Assembly: GCF_001205715.1 (NCBI RefSeq)
Contig: NZ_AQQZ01000005.1
Location: forward strand, 234,983-298,982
Reading direction: 5' to 3'
Length of the DNA: 64,000 nucleotides
DNA from: Pseudaestuariivita atlantica
Lineage (GTDB): Bacteria; Pseudomonadota; Alphaproteobacteria; Rhodobacterales; Rhodobacteraceae
In this document: positions 16,248 through 23,686 of the stretch, piece after piece
How positions within the stretch are numbered: the first letter of the stretch is position 1
Layout of the letters: every line of letters begins with the position of its first letter
Made by a program: the position numbers and the translations under genes
The notes under the pieces: model-generated
Database searches by the model: none
What the model was told of the DNA's origin: nothing
What the model saw: only the letters and a program-made list of their open reading frames with translations

Positions 16248-17156
16248 TCAGGCCGCGTCCGGCACCGCGCCTCCGGCCACATTCGCCGCGCGCGGCCCGT
16301 CCACCCCGACCGCACATGCCAGCGCGGCGACCAGCGGCGTGGGCCGATGCCGGGGAAGCAGGTCTGCCAGCGGTTCGGGGTCAAGCGCGTGCGGCATGTC
16401 CCACAGGTACCGCATCTCGCACAGCGCGCGCATCATCGGCGAGACCGGCGCCATCAGCCGAAGCGGCAGCCACGACATCCGGTGCGCCTTGACCGGGCGA
16501 TCCAACGCGCAGGACAGCGCCTTGGCCAGTTGGCGACCGGTCAGCGTGTATCCGTGATAGGGAATGTCGGCGAAGTCCGGCAGGTCATCCCGCATCGCGC
16601 ACAGCCCGACCGCGGCCTCGGCCATGTCGGGCAGGTAGGCCCATGCATGGGGGGTGTCGAGGTCACCGGGATAGGTCATGCACCCCCGCGCCAGATGCTT
16701 GGTCAGGACCATGTCAAACCAGTTGCCCGACGCCTCGGTATCGATGAAATCGCCGGCGCGCAGCACGATGGTGCGCACCCCCGCGCGGCGATAGGCCTCT
16801 TCCATCTCGATCCTGATCCGGCCTAGTGGGTTCTTGGCCGCACGGGGCGTTTCGGTGCCCAGCGTCGCATCCGAACCTTCGCCGTAGACATACACGTTGC
16901 CGGGGATCAGGACGGTCGCGCCACTCCATTGCGCGGCGGCGATCACCTCTTCGGTGAGGCGCGGCACCTCGGTCGCCCAGTCGGGATAGCGCGGGTTCCA
17001 GCCATTCACGATCACGTCGACGCCCAGCGCCGCCGAGGTCAGATCATCCTGCGCGCGGTCGAACAGGCGCACGCTCCACCCTGCATTCCAGAAGGCTTCG
17101 GCAGCGTGGCGGCCGAACCGGCCCGTCCCGCCAAGGATCAACACTTTGCCCGTCAT
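16248..17156 (-). CDS. NAD-dependent epimerase/dehydratase family protein
   Basis: A 302-residue extended short-chain dehydrogenase-type protein. The Rossmann motif GGTGRFG lies at residues 9-15, followed by NVYVYGEGSD, where an epimerase would carry its active-site tyrosine region. The start is ATG 17156; the open frame continues upstream but only as the complement of the divergent LysR gene. The stop is 8 bp from the stop of the convergent endonuclease-like gene. The substrate is unknown. Divergence from a LysR gene suggests local control. Confidence 0.8.
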   Translation of the reverse strand: MTGKVLILGGTGRFGRHAAEAFWNAGWSVRLFDRAQDDLTSAALGVDVIVNGWNPRYPDWATEVPRLTEEVIAAAQWSGATVLIPGNVYVYGEGSDATLGTETPRAAKNPLGRIRIEMEEAYRRAGVRTIVLRAGDFIDTEASGNWFDMVLTKHLARGCMTYPGDLDTPHAWAYLPDMAEAAVGLCAMRDDLPDFADIPYHGYTLTGRQLAKALSCALDRPVKAHRMSWLPLRLMAPVSPMMRALCEMRYLWDMPHALDPEPLADLLPRHRPTPLVAALACAVGVDGPRAANVAGGAVPDAA

Positions 17157-17210
17157 GGTCCGTCCTTTCCTCACATCTCCCGGCCACAATGACGGCATTA
17201 GTAATGAATA

Positions 17211-17247
17211 GGAATTGCCCAATTCCGCAGAGCATGTATTCATGAAT
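17211..17247. promoter_or_regulatory. Inverted repeats in divergent LysR/epimerase promoter
   Basis: The 93-bp region between the epimerase and LysR starts contains GGAATT-N4-AATTCC (17211-17226) and the palindrome ATTCATGAAT (17238-17247), which almost touches the LysR ATG at 17250. Such sites are typical for LysR-type regulators controlling themselves and a divergent gene. This is inference from position and symmetry. Confidence 0.4.
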
Positions 17248-17249
17248 GA

Positions 17250-18152
17250 ATGGATGCGCGTGTCTCTGATCTCAACTGGTCGCTGGTGCAAACCTTTCTC
17301 GCCGTGGCCGAAACCGGCTCCCTTTCGGCGGCGGCGCGGGCGCTTGGCGCAAGCCAGCCGACCGTCGGACGCCAGATCAGGCAGATCGAGGAGCAGACCG
17401 GCCTGACCCTGTTTCAGCGCCAGTCGCGCGGCCTGTCGCTGACCCCGGCCGGGGAGACGCTGATGAAACCGGCGCGCGCGATGCAGGTCGCCATGCGGGA
17501 CATCGCGCTGGCCGCCGGCGGGCAGTCGGACCGGCTGGAAGGCACGGTGCGCATCACCGCCAGCATCTTCACCGCGCTGCATCACCTGCCGCAGATCATC
17601 GCCCGCATCCGCGAGGAAGCCCCCGGCATCGCGGTGGAACTGGTGCCCACCGACACGTCCGAAAACCTGCTGTTCCGCGAAGCCGATATCGCCGTGCGCA
17701 TGTACCGGACCGAACAGCTCGACATCATCACGCAGCACATGGGCGAATTGCAGATCGGCATCTTTGCCACCCGGTCCTACCTCGACCGGGTCGGGATGCC
17801 GGAAACGATGGACGACCTGCGCGAGATGGACCTTGTCGGATACGACAAGAACGAGCGCATCATCCGCGGCATGCGCGACATGGGCTGGCCCGCGACGCGC
17901 GACTGGTTCGCCACCCGGTGCGACATGCACCCTGTCTACTGGGAACTGGTCCGCGCGGGATGCGGCGTGGGCTTTGCCCAGGTCGATGTCGGACAGCGCG
18001 ACCCGGAAATGGTGCACCTCTTCCCCGACATTCCCATCGCTGGCTTGCCGGTATGGCTCGCCGCCCACGAAGGCATGCGCCGCACGCCCCGTATCCGGCT
18101 GGTGTGGGACATGCTGGCCGAGGGGTTGAAGCCGGTGTTGAGTGGGGGCTGA
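17250..18152 (+). CDS. LysR family transcriptional regulator
   Basis: A 300-residue regulator. The helix-turn-helix covers about residues 8-65 (WSLVQTFLAVAETGSLSAAA, QPTVGRQIRQIEEQTG), followed by the substrate-binding fold. It is divergent from the epimerase/dehydratase gene, which is its most likely target. Its stop lies 67 bp from that of the convergent acetyltransferase. Confidence 0.9.
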   Translation: MDARVSDLNWSLVQTFLAVAETGSLSAAARALGASQPTVGRQIRQIEEQTGLTLFQRQSRGLSLTPAGETLMKPARAMQVAMRDIALAAGGQSDRLEGTVRITASIFTALHHLPQIIARIREEAPGIAVELVPTDTSENLLFREADIAVRMYRTEQLDIITQHMGELQIGIFATRSYLDRVGMPETMDDLREMDLVGYDKNERIIRGMRDMGWPATRDWFATRCDMHPVYWELVRAGCGVGFAQVDVGQRDPEMVHLFPDIPIAGLPVWLAAHEGMRRTPRIRLVWDMLAEGLKPVLSGG

Positions 18153-18219
18153 AGGTCGGCGTGCGCCGCACGGGCGGTCTTTCCGGGCCAAATTCGCGAG
18201 ATGATCCCGACGCTTCCGA

Positions 18220-18729
18220 TCAGGGCAACGAAAGCCGGTAGACGTTGTTCAAATAGCCTTGATCCCCGATGCGAAAATGTGTCTCGCCGACATGTTCGAA
18301 CCCCGCCGCGAGGTAGAACGCGATAGCGGGATCGTTTTCCGCGTTCGTCGCCAGCCAGACCGAGCCGACCGACGCATCGCGGCAGTGGTCGAGCGCCGCG
18401 GACAAAAGACACGTGCCGATGCCTTTGCCGTGATGCCTTGGTTGAACGTAGAAGGTGGAAATCTCCACCTCGGAACAACCGGATACCGGCGCGGGGCTGT
18501 TGGCGGACACCCTGATGAAGCCGTCTAGGCCCTCTGAATTCTCGGACACCAGCATGAACTGGTCGGGATCGCGGATGAGCCGGCTGGTTTTCTCGACCGT
18601 GAACTCTTGCAGCGCGTAATCCGCGAAGAACGCGCTGACGCCGTTTTTGAGGTATGTACCCACCCATACCTCGATCGAGATCGCGGCGATGCTGGATGCA
18701 TCGGAGTCGTTTGCAAGGCGGAAAACCAT
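18220..18729 (-). CDS. GNAT family N-acetyltransferase
   Basis: A 169-residue GNAT protein. The acetyl-CoA loop appears as YVQPRHHGKGIGTCLLSAAL (family pattern R/Q-x-x-G-x-G/A) near residue 95, and the conserved late segment NDPAIAFYLAAGFEHVGETHF is present. The start is ATG 18729; an in-frame ATG at 18774 is an alternative. The acceptor substrate is unknown. The 209-bp region between this gene and leuB holds a run of ten C residues and no gene that I can support. Confidence 0.8.
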   Translation of the reverse strand: MVFRLANDSDASSIAAISIEVWVGTYLKNGVSAFFADYALQEFTVEKTSRLIRDPDQFMLVSENSEGLDGFIRVSANSPAPVSGCSEVEISTFYVQPRHHGKGIGTCLLSAALDHCRDASVGSVWLATNAENDPAIAFYLAAGFEHVGETHFRIGDQGYLNNVYRLSLP

Positions 18730-18938
18730 TCCGTTAGATGACACTCTTTCCGGGCCTGCGAAAGCCGCTTTCATCCGGCGTGATGCCCGCGATGCACGGG
18801 CGTGCCTCCCAAGCCGGACAGCCGATACCGCGACCGGCGCAAGGCGCCCCGCCCCCCCCCCAAGCCGACCAACCCCGCCTTGACCCCAAGGGGCCACCCC
18901 GCTACCGCATCCCGCGACGCATTTGACGGAGACACCCC

Positions 18939-20042
18939 ATGTCCAACCCCTCGCTTCTTATCCTGCCGGGTGACGGCATTGGCCGTGAAGTCATGGCCGA
19001 GGTCCGCCGGATCATCGACTGGTTCGGTGCCAATCGCGGCCTGACCTTCGACGTGAGCGAGGATCTTGTCGGCGGCGCGGCCTATGACGCGCACGGCGTG
19101 CCGCTTCACGACGACACGATGGCCAAGGCGCAAGAGGTCGACGCCGTTCTGCTCGGGGCCGTGGGTGGCCCGGCCTATGACGATCTGGATTTCAGCGTGA
19201 AGCCCGAACGCGGCCTTCTGCGCCTGCGCAAGGAAATGGACCTGTTCGCCAACCTGCGCCCGGCGCAGTGTTTCGACGCGCTGGCCGATTTCTCGTCCCT
19301 GAAAACCGATATCGTGTCCGGCCTCGACATCATGATCGTGCGCGAATTGACCTCGGGCGTGTATTTCGGCGAACCGCGCGGAATCTTCATGGAAGACAAC
19401 ATGCGCGTGGGCGTGAACACCCAGCGCTATACCGAGGCCGAGATCGAGCGCGGCGCGCGCGCCGCCTTCGAACTGGCGATGAAACGCGACAAGCGGCTGT
19501 GCTCGATGGAGAAGGCCAACGTCATGGAATCGGGCATTCTGTGGCGCGACGTCGTGACCGAGGTGTCAAAGGATTACCCCGAGGTCGCGCTGTCGCACAT
19601 GTACGCCGACAACGGCGCGATGCAGCTGGTGCGCGCGCCCAAGCAGTTCGACGTGATCTATACCGACAACCTCTTCGGCGACATCCTGTCAGATTGCGCG
19701 GCGATGCTGACCGGGTCGCTGGGCATGCTGCCGTCCGCGTCGCTGGGCGCACCGATGGAAAACGGCCGGCCCAAGGCGCTTTATGAACCCGTGCACGGCT
19801 CGGCCCCCGACATCGCGGGCCAGGGCAAGGCCAACCCGTCGGCCTGCATCCTGTCGTTCGCGATGGCGCTGCGCTATTCGTTCGACCAGGGTGCCGAGGC
19901 CGACCGGCTGGAACAGGCCGTGCAGGATGTGCTGGCCGATGGTGTCCGCACCGCCGACCTGATGCAGGCCGATGGCGGCACGCCTGTTTCGACCTCGGAA
20001 ATGGGTGACGCGGTTCTGGCGAAACTCGACGCCAGCCTCTGA
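18939..20042 (+). CDS. leuB: 3-isopropylmalate dehydrogenase LeuB
   Basis: A 367-residue NAD-dependent beta-decarboxylating dehydrogenase, the third enzyme of leucine synthesis. It has [14 protein letters not shown] at the N-terminus, the substrate loop [14 protein letters not shown] near residue 140, the metal-binding aspartates in [12 protein letters not shown] (about residues 240-251), and the NAD-binding [19 protein letters not shown]. Length is standard. ATG 18939 follows ACGGAGA. A hairpin follows the gene. Confidence 0.97.
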   Translation: MSNPSLLILPGDGIGREVMAEVRRIIDWFGANRGLTFDVSEDLVGGAAYDAHGVPLHDDTMAKAQEVDAVLLGAVGGPAYDDLDFSVKPERGLLRLRKEMDLFANLRPAQCFDALADFSSLKTDIVSGLDIMIVRELTSGVYFGEPRGIFMEDNMRVGVNTQRYTEAEIERGARAAFELAMKRDKRLCSMEKANVMESGILWRDVVTEVSKDYPEVALSHMYADNGAMQLVRAPKQFDVIYTDNLFGDILSDCAAMLTGSLGMLPSASLGAPMENGRPKALYEPVHGSAPDIAGQGKANPSACILSFAMALRYSFDQGAEADRLEQAVQDVLADGVRTADLMQADGGTPVSTSEMGDAVLAKLDASL

Positions 20043-20064
20043 TCCAGACGCAACCCTGCCATGC

Positions 20065-20092
20065 ACAGGCGGCCCTTGCCGGGGCCGTCTGT
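20065..20092 (+). terminator. Hairpin terminator after leuB
   Basis: ACAGGCGGCCC and GGGCCGTCTGT pair (one G-U) around a short loop, 22 bp after the leuB stop. The downstream CTGCGGTCTTGTT is only moderately U-rich. Confidence 0.6.
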
Positions 20093-20132
20093 CTGCGGTC
20101 TTGTTACCGCAAACGGATTTGTAGGTATCATC

Positions 20133-21086
20133 ATGGGACCGAACGCTCGGGGCGCCTTGCTGGCGCTGATCGCCTTCGGCATTTTCGCCACGCATGACGT
20201 GGTGGTGAAGACGCTGGGCGGGGTCTATTCCCCGATCCAGATCATCTTTTTCTCGACATTGCTGTCCTTCCCGCTGGTCATGTTCATGCTGATCCGCGAC
20301 CAGTCCCGCGCCACGTTGCAGCCGGTCCACCCGTGGTGGACGCTTTTGCGCACCGCCTGCGCGGTGGCCACGGCGTTGCTGGCGTTCTACGCCTTTTCCG
20401 TCCTGCCGCTGGCCCAGACATACGCGATCCTGTTCGCCGCGCCCCTGCTGATCACCGTGCTCGCCATCCCGATCCTCGGAGAGCCCGTGCGGTGGCGTCG
20501 CGGCGTGGCGGTGCTGGTGGGCCTTGCCGGGGTGATCGTCGTCCTGCGGCCGGGTGTGACGGACCTGACATTCGGCCACCTCGCCGCGCTGGGCGCGGCG
20601 ATCTTCGGTGCGACGGCGTCCGTCATCGTGCGCAAGATCGGGCGCGACGAACGCTCCATCGTGCTGCTGCTTTACCCGATGATCGCCAGTTTCATCCTGA
20701 TGGCGGCGCTGCTGCCCGCGGTCTACATCCCGATGCCGCTGGAGGACCTCGCGCTGGTCGGCGTGATCTCGGCCCTCGGGTTCAGCGCGGGGCTGGTGCT
20801 GATCGGGGCGTACAAGCGGGCAGAGGCCGCCATCGTCGCGCCGATGCAATACAGCCAGATCCTCTGGGCCACAGGCTATGGCTATCTTCTGTTCGGGGAG
20901 ACCATCGACCGCCCGACGCTGATCGGCGCGGGGATCATCATCGCCTCGGGCCTCTACATCGTCCTGCGGGAGGGCCGCACGCCGGGGTCGCAAACGCCGG
21001 TCCTGCGCACCCGCGCGCGGGGATACGGATCGTCCTTCCGCATCTCTCCCTTCCTCAACGGGTCGCGCGACCGGCCCGAGGACTGA
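20133..21086 (+). CDS. DMT family (EamA) transporter
   Basis: A 317-residue inner-membrane protein with about ten hydrophobic helices in two EamA halves (first half LLALIAFGIFATHDVVVKTL; second half LAALGAAIFGATASVIVRK). The start is ATG 20133; the upstream frame covers the leuB terminator. Members export or import amino acids, nucleosides or other metabolites; nothing here gives the substrate. The C-terminal 30 residues are basic and probably cytosolic. Its stop is 3 bp from that of the convergent bciA. Confidence 0.85.
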   Translation: MGPNARGALLALIAFGIFATHDVVVKTLGGVYSPIQIIFFSTLLSFPLVMFMLIRDQSRATLQPVHPWWTLLRTACAVATALLAFYAFSVLPLAQTYAILFAAPLLITVLAIPILGEPVRWRRGVAVLVGLAGVIVVLRPGVTDLTFGHLAALGAAIFGATASVIVRKIGRDERSIVLLLYPMIASFILMAALLPAVYIPMPLEDLALVGVISALGFSAGLVLIGAYKRAEAAIVAPMQYSQILWATGYGYLLFGETIDRPTLIGAGIIIASGLYIVLREGRTPGSQTPVLRTRARGYGSSFRISPFLNGSRDRPED

Positions 21087-21089
21087 TCC

Positions 21090-22043
21090 TCAGAACACCG
21101 CGTGCGCGCCGCGCTCGTCACCGACCTCGCCCCGCGCCATCTGAGCGTAGTGACCGGCCAGCGTGTCGCTGCCCGTCTCGGGCGTCGCCTCCGCGTCATA
21201 GCGGCCCGCCTCCCCATCCCAGACCAGCATCGATTCGGTCGCGTAGTATCGCCCGATCCGCGCCAGCTCTGCCTTTTCGGCAAGGCGCGGGCTGATCTTG
21301 CCCGCCAGCGTCAGGCCACCCACGATCAGGTGCATCATCGCAACCGGCACCTTTCGCGTCTTCACCGGAACGCCCGCCGCCGCGCACAACAGCCGCGCCT
21401 GCGCGTGCGGCGTGATCGCCGGACCCGATCCGCCGACAGGCATCACCGCGTTCCGCGCCGCCGGATCGTCGAGGCAGGCCACCATGAACGCCGCAAGGTC
21501 ACGGTCGCTGATCGGTTTGCACGCGGTCAGCGTCCCGTCCCCGAACAAAAGGAACGGTTTGCCCGCGCGCACCCTGTCCCACTGGCCCGACAGCGATTTG
21601 AAGAACGCCGTCGGTCGCACGATCGTCCAGTCAAGCGGGCTGGACTTCAACTGGTCCTCGAAAGCCAGCTTGGCATGCTGGAAGGCAAGCGCGGGTTTCT
21701 GAACGCACAGGGCCGACAGCTGGACGAACCGTGGCACCCCTGCTGCGACGGCCTTCTTCAGGATGACGACATGCGCCGCGTGATCGATGGCCCAGGCGTC
21801 CTTGGGCGATCCCGTCCGGGAGGCGAGGCACGACATCACCGCATCCACCTTGCCCACGGCCTCGAACGCGGCCTTCACGGACGCGGCAGAGGTCACGTCC
21901 GCCTCCACACGCTCGGCTCGATCAGGCAGGTCCGCACCCGAACCGGGCCGGCAGACGCACAGCACCTCGTGGCCCGGCGCGATCAATGCGCGGACCGTCG
22001 CCTTGCCAATCGTTCCGGTCGCGCCGAACAGCAGAACCCGCAT
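21090..22043 (-). CDS. bciA: Divinyl chlorophyllide a 8-vinyl-reductase BciA
   Basis: A 317-residue NAD(P)H-dependent reductase related to SDRs. The N-terminus MRVLLFGATGTIGKATVRAL binds the cofactor. Several blocks match those I know from BciA: CLASRTGSPKDAWAIDH, QLSALCVQKPALAFQHAKL, RPTAFFKSLSGQWDRV, FGDGTLTACKPISDRDL and the C-terminal KAELARIGRYYATESMLV. BciA reduces the C8 vinyl group of (proto)chlorophyllide during bacteriochlorophyll synthesis. It stands alone here, away from any bch/puf gene. Either the photosynthesis cluster lies elsewhere or this is a relic. The start is ATG 22043, 119 bp from the tRNA gene. Confidence 0.85.
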   Translation of the reverse strand: MRVLLFGATGTIGKATVRALIAPGHEVLCVCRPGSGADLPDRAERVEADVTSAASVKAAFEAVGKVDAVMSCLASRTGSPKDAWAIDHAAHVVILKKAVAAGVPRFVQLSALCVQKPALAFQHAKLAFEDQLKSSPLDWTIVRPTAFFKSLSGQWDRVRAGKPFLLFGDGTLTACKPISDRDLAAFMVACLDDPAARNAVMPVGGSGPAITPHAQARLLCAAAGVPVKTRKVPVAMMHLIVGGLTLAGKISPRLAEKAELARIGRYYATESMLVWDGEAGRYDAEATPETGSDTLAGHYAQMARGEVGDERGAHAVF

Positions 22044-22162
22044 TCCCGATCTCCCGTCACCCCATGGAACCGGGCCCGCACCATGAAGGCAAGACAAGAC
22101 CCGTGGAAAGCTGCATCAGGGACTTGCCAAGCCGCGACGGGCAGAGTACCTCCCCCCGGTGT

Positions 22163-22239
22163 CGGAGTGTAGCTCAGCCTGGTAGAGCACTGTCTTCGGG
22201 AGGCAGGGGTCGGAGGTTCGAATCCTCTCACTCCGACCA
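22163..22239 (+). tRNA. tRNA-Pro(CGG), island insertion site
   Basis: A 77-nt cloverleaf can be folded: acceptor arm CGGAGUG / CACUCCG, D-arm GCUC/GAGC, anticodon stem CUGUC/GGCAG with loop UUCGGGA (anticodon CGG, proline), T-stem GGAGG/CCUCU with loop UUCGAAU, and an encoded CCA. The 3' half from 22194 is repeated at the right end of the island with a different T-stem (GUGAG/CUCGC). This indicates that the present 3' half was supplied by the integrated element and the original half was displaced 14.75 kb downstream. Confidence 0.95.
22194..22212 (+). repeat. attL core (19-bp direct repeat)
   Basis: The 19 bp CTTCGGGAGGCAGGGGTCG in the anticodon arm and variable loop of tRNA-Pro are repeated exactly at 36946-36964. 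Similarity resumes in the T-loop and acceptor stem (TTCGAATC, CACTCCGACCA). This is the expected product of tyrosine-recombinase integration in a tRNA 3' half. Confidence 0.85.
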
Positions 22240-22289
22240 ATAATTCCAGATACTTAGCGCATGTTGTTCTGACACTTGTTCAGGGCCGG

Positions 22290-22306
22290 TCCGGATTTGA
22301 TCCGGA
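22290..22306 (+). repeat. Left subterminal inverted repeat of the island
   Basis: TCCGGATTTGATCCGGA, about 80 bp inside the left att core, is the exact reverse complement of the sequence at 36844-36860 near the right end. Each copy is itself palindromic apart from its centre (TCCGGAT / ATCCGGA). It is probably a binding site for the integrase or excisionase. The 222 bp between the tRNA and the first island gene holds no other feature I can support. Confidence 0.6.
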
Positions 22307-22461
22307 TTATGCGGCTTTTCAAGCGGGTTTCCCCGAGTCTCTTCGCCCCAGAAACCGAAAGGCCGCTGACTGGGCTGGCACCCGTGTCAACGGCCAAATC
22401 GAAAAGTTTGCCCAGAATGGATACCAGATCGCGGGCGTGATCGCAATCGCGGGAGGGGCCG

Positions 22462-23238
22462 ATGTCTGAGCTTCTGCCCTTCTGCAAGATCAAGCTGCAA
22501 TATTTGCTCGAGATGGTCACCGACCATGAGATGGACGACAACGCCCTGCGCGTGGCGCTCTACCTGGCGCTTGCACATGCCGACCATGAGACCGGCGAGA
22601 GCCGCCCATCCTTCGAGACAATCGGCGCGGCCATCGGCAAGCACGCCAAGTCGGTCAAGCGGGCGTTGAACAAGGTTGAGGCGGCAGGTTACATGACCGT
22701 CGAGCGCGGGACCAACAAGGGGAACTCGTCGCGCTATCGTCCGACCGAGGCGGCCCTGAAACGGGCCACGGATCGCCGCCGGGAGGGGGACAAGGTTGTC
22801 CCGCTTAGCCGCGCCAAAGGGGGACAATCCCGTCCGCAAAGCGGGACAGACCTGTCCGCGAAAGAGGGACAGGATCGCCCCCCGAACAGAGAACAAGAAC
22901 TTAGAAAAGAACGAGGGCGCGCGTCCGCGCCGGATTTGCCCGATGAAGGGCAATCCGGCGGAACGCGCTCGCAATGCAGCCCTGGTGGCCAGCGGCTGGT
23001 CTTCGTCCCGAGGGGAATCTGCTTTGTCCGGGATTGGAACGAGAGATTGGCCAGGGAAGGCATGACCACGCTGGAACGCAGCCTGTCCCTTTCCGCGCAC
23101 GAGCACCACCTGGGCTTCTGGCTTCCAGCACGGACACCAGCCCCAGTCGGCAGTCCGGAATGGCAAGATCAACTCCATTTGCTCAGAGATTTGATCCGCG
23201 AGACGTCTGCAAACGCGGAGCATCGCCATGCGATCTGA
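22462..23238 (+). CDS. Helix-turn-helix protein, replication/plasmid-type
   Basis: A 258-residue protein. Residues 20-95 form a winged-helix domain of the type found in plasmid replication and phage-like regulatory proteins (ALRVALYLALAHADHETGES, FETIGAAIGKHAKSVKRAL, then TNKGNSSRYRPTEA in the wing). The middle part is charged and low in complexity, rich in Arg, Gln and Gly. A C-terminal domain has RGICFVRDWNERLAREGM. A strong ribosome-binding site (GGGAGGGG) precedes ATG 22462. It probably acts at the element's origin or in control of the mob operon; it overlaps mobC by 11 bp. Confidence 0.6.
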   Translation: MSELLPFCKIKLQYLLEMVTDHEMDDNALRVALYLALAHADHETGESRPSFETIGAAIGKHAKSVKRALNKVEAAGYMTVERGTNKGNSSRYRPTEAALKRATDRRREGDKVVPLSRAKGGQSRPQSGTDLSAKEGQDRPPNREQELRKERGRASAPDLPDEGQSGGTRSQCSPGGQRLVFVPRGICFVRDWNERLAREGMTTLERSLSLSAHEHHLGFWLPARTPAPVGSPEWQDQLHLLRDLIRETSANAEHRHAI

Positions 23239-23686
23239 GCAAACAGCAAGGCGACCCATGTCATACGCTGGCGCGGATGACACGGGACCTTGCGAGGGGC
23301 GGCAAGCCTCCCCTTCGAACCCCACCGGCGCGGGCAAGCCCGGCGCAAAGGAGCCGCTGACGGAGACCTTCGTCTTCCGTTGCACGGCCACTGAGAAGGC
23401 CGAGTTGCGCGCCAAGGCCGAGGCCGCTGGCCTGCCAGCCGCGACGCTCCTGCGCGAGGCGCTTGGCCTGACGGAGGCGCGCCGCCGCAAGCCTGTGCCG
23501 CGCGTCGATCCGGCGCTGGTGCTGGCCGTGGGGCGCATCGGCGGCAACCTCAACCAGATTGCGCGCTGGCTGAACCGCGCGATGCTAGTGGGCCACACCG
23601 ACCTCGACAGCCTGACCGTCGCCCGCCGCTTGTTGGTGATCGAACGCCAGCTCGCCCAGCTCCTCGAAGAGGCGCGGCGGTGCTGA
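23228..23686 (+). CDS. mobC: Mobilization protein MobC-like relaxosome component
   Basis: A 152-residue protein. After a poorly conserved N-terminus comes FRCTATEKAELRAKAEAAGL, a ribbon-helix-helix-like region, and then the MobC signature VGRIGGNLNQIARWLNRA near residue 105. MobC proteins help the relaxase open oriT. It overlaps the relaxase start by 7 bp (GTG at 23680), the usual MOBP order mobC-mobA. The ATG at 23228 has GGAG about 8 nt upstream; a second ATG at 23258 is possible. Confidence 0.82.
   Translation: MRSEQTARRPMSYAGADDTGPCEGRQASPSNPTGAGKPGAKEPLTETFVFRCTATEKAELRAKAEAAGLPAATLLREALGLTEARRRKPVPRVDPALVLAVGRIGGNLNQIARWLNRAMLVGHTDLDSLTVARRLLVIERQLAQLLEEARRC

Noticed and set aside
18840..18880. 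C-rich run upstream of leuB as a regulatory or phase-variable tract
   Set aside because: Ten C residues in a very GC-rich intergenic region, not within a gene or between promoter boxes that I can recognise.
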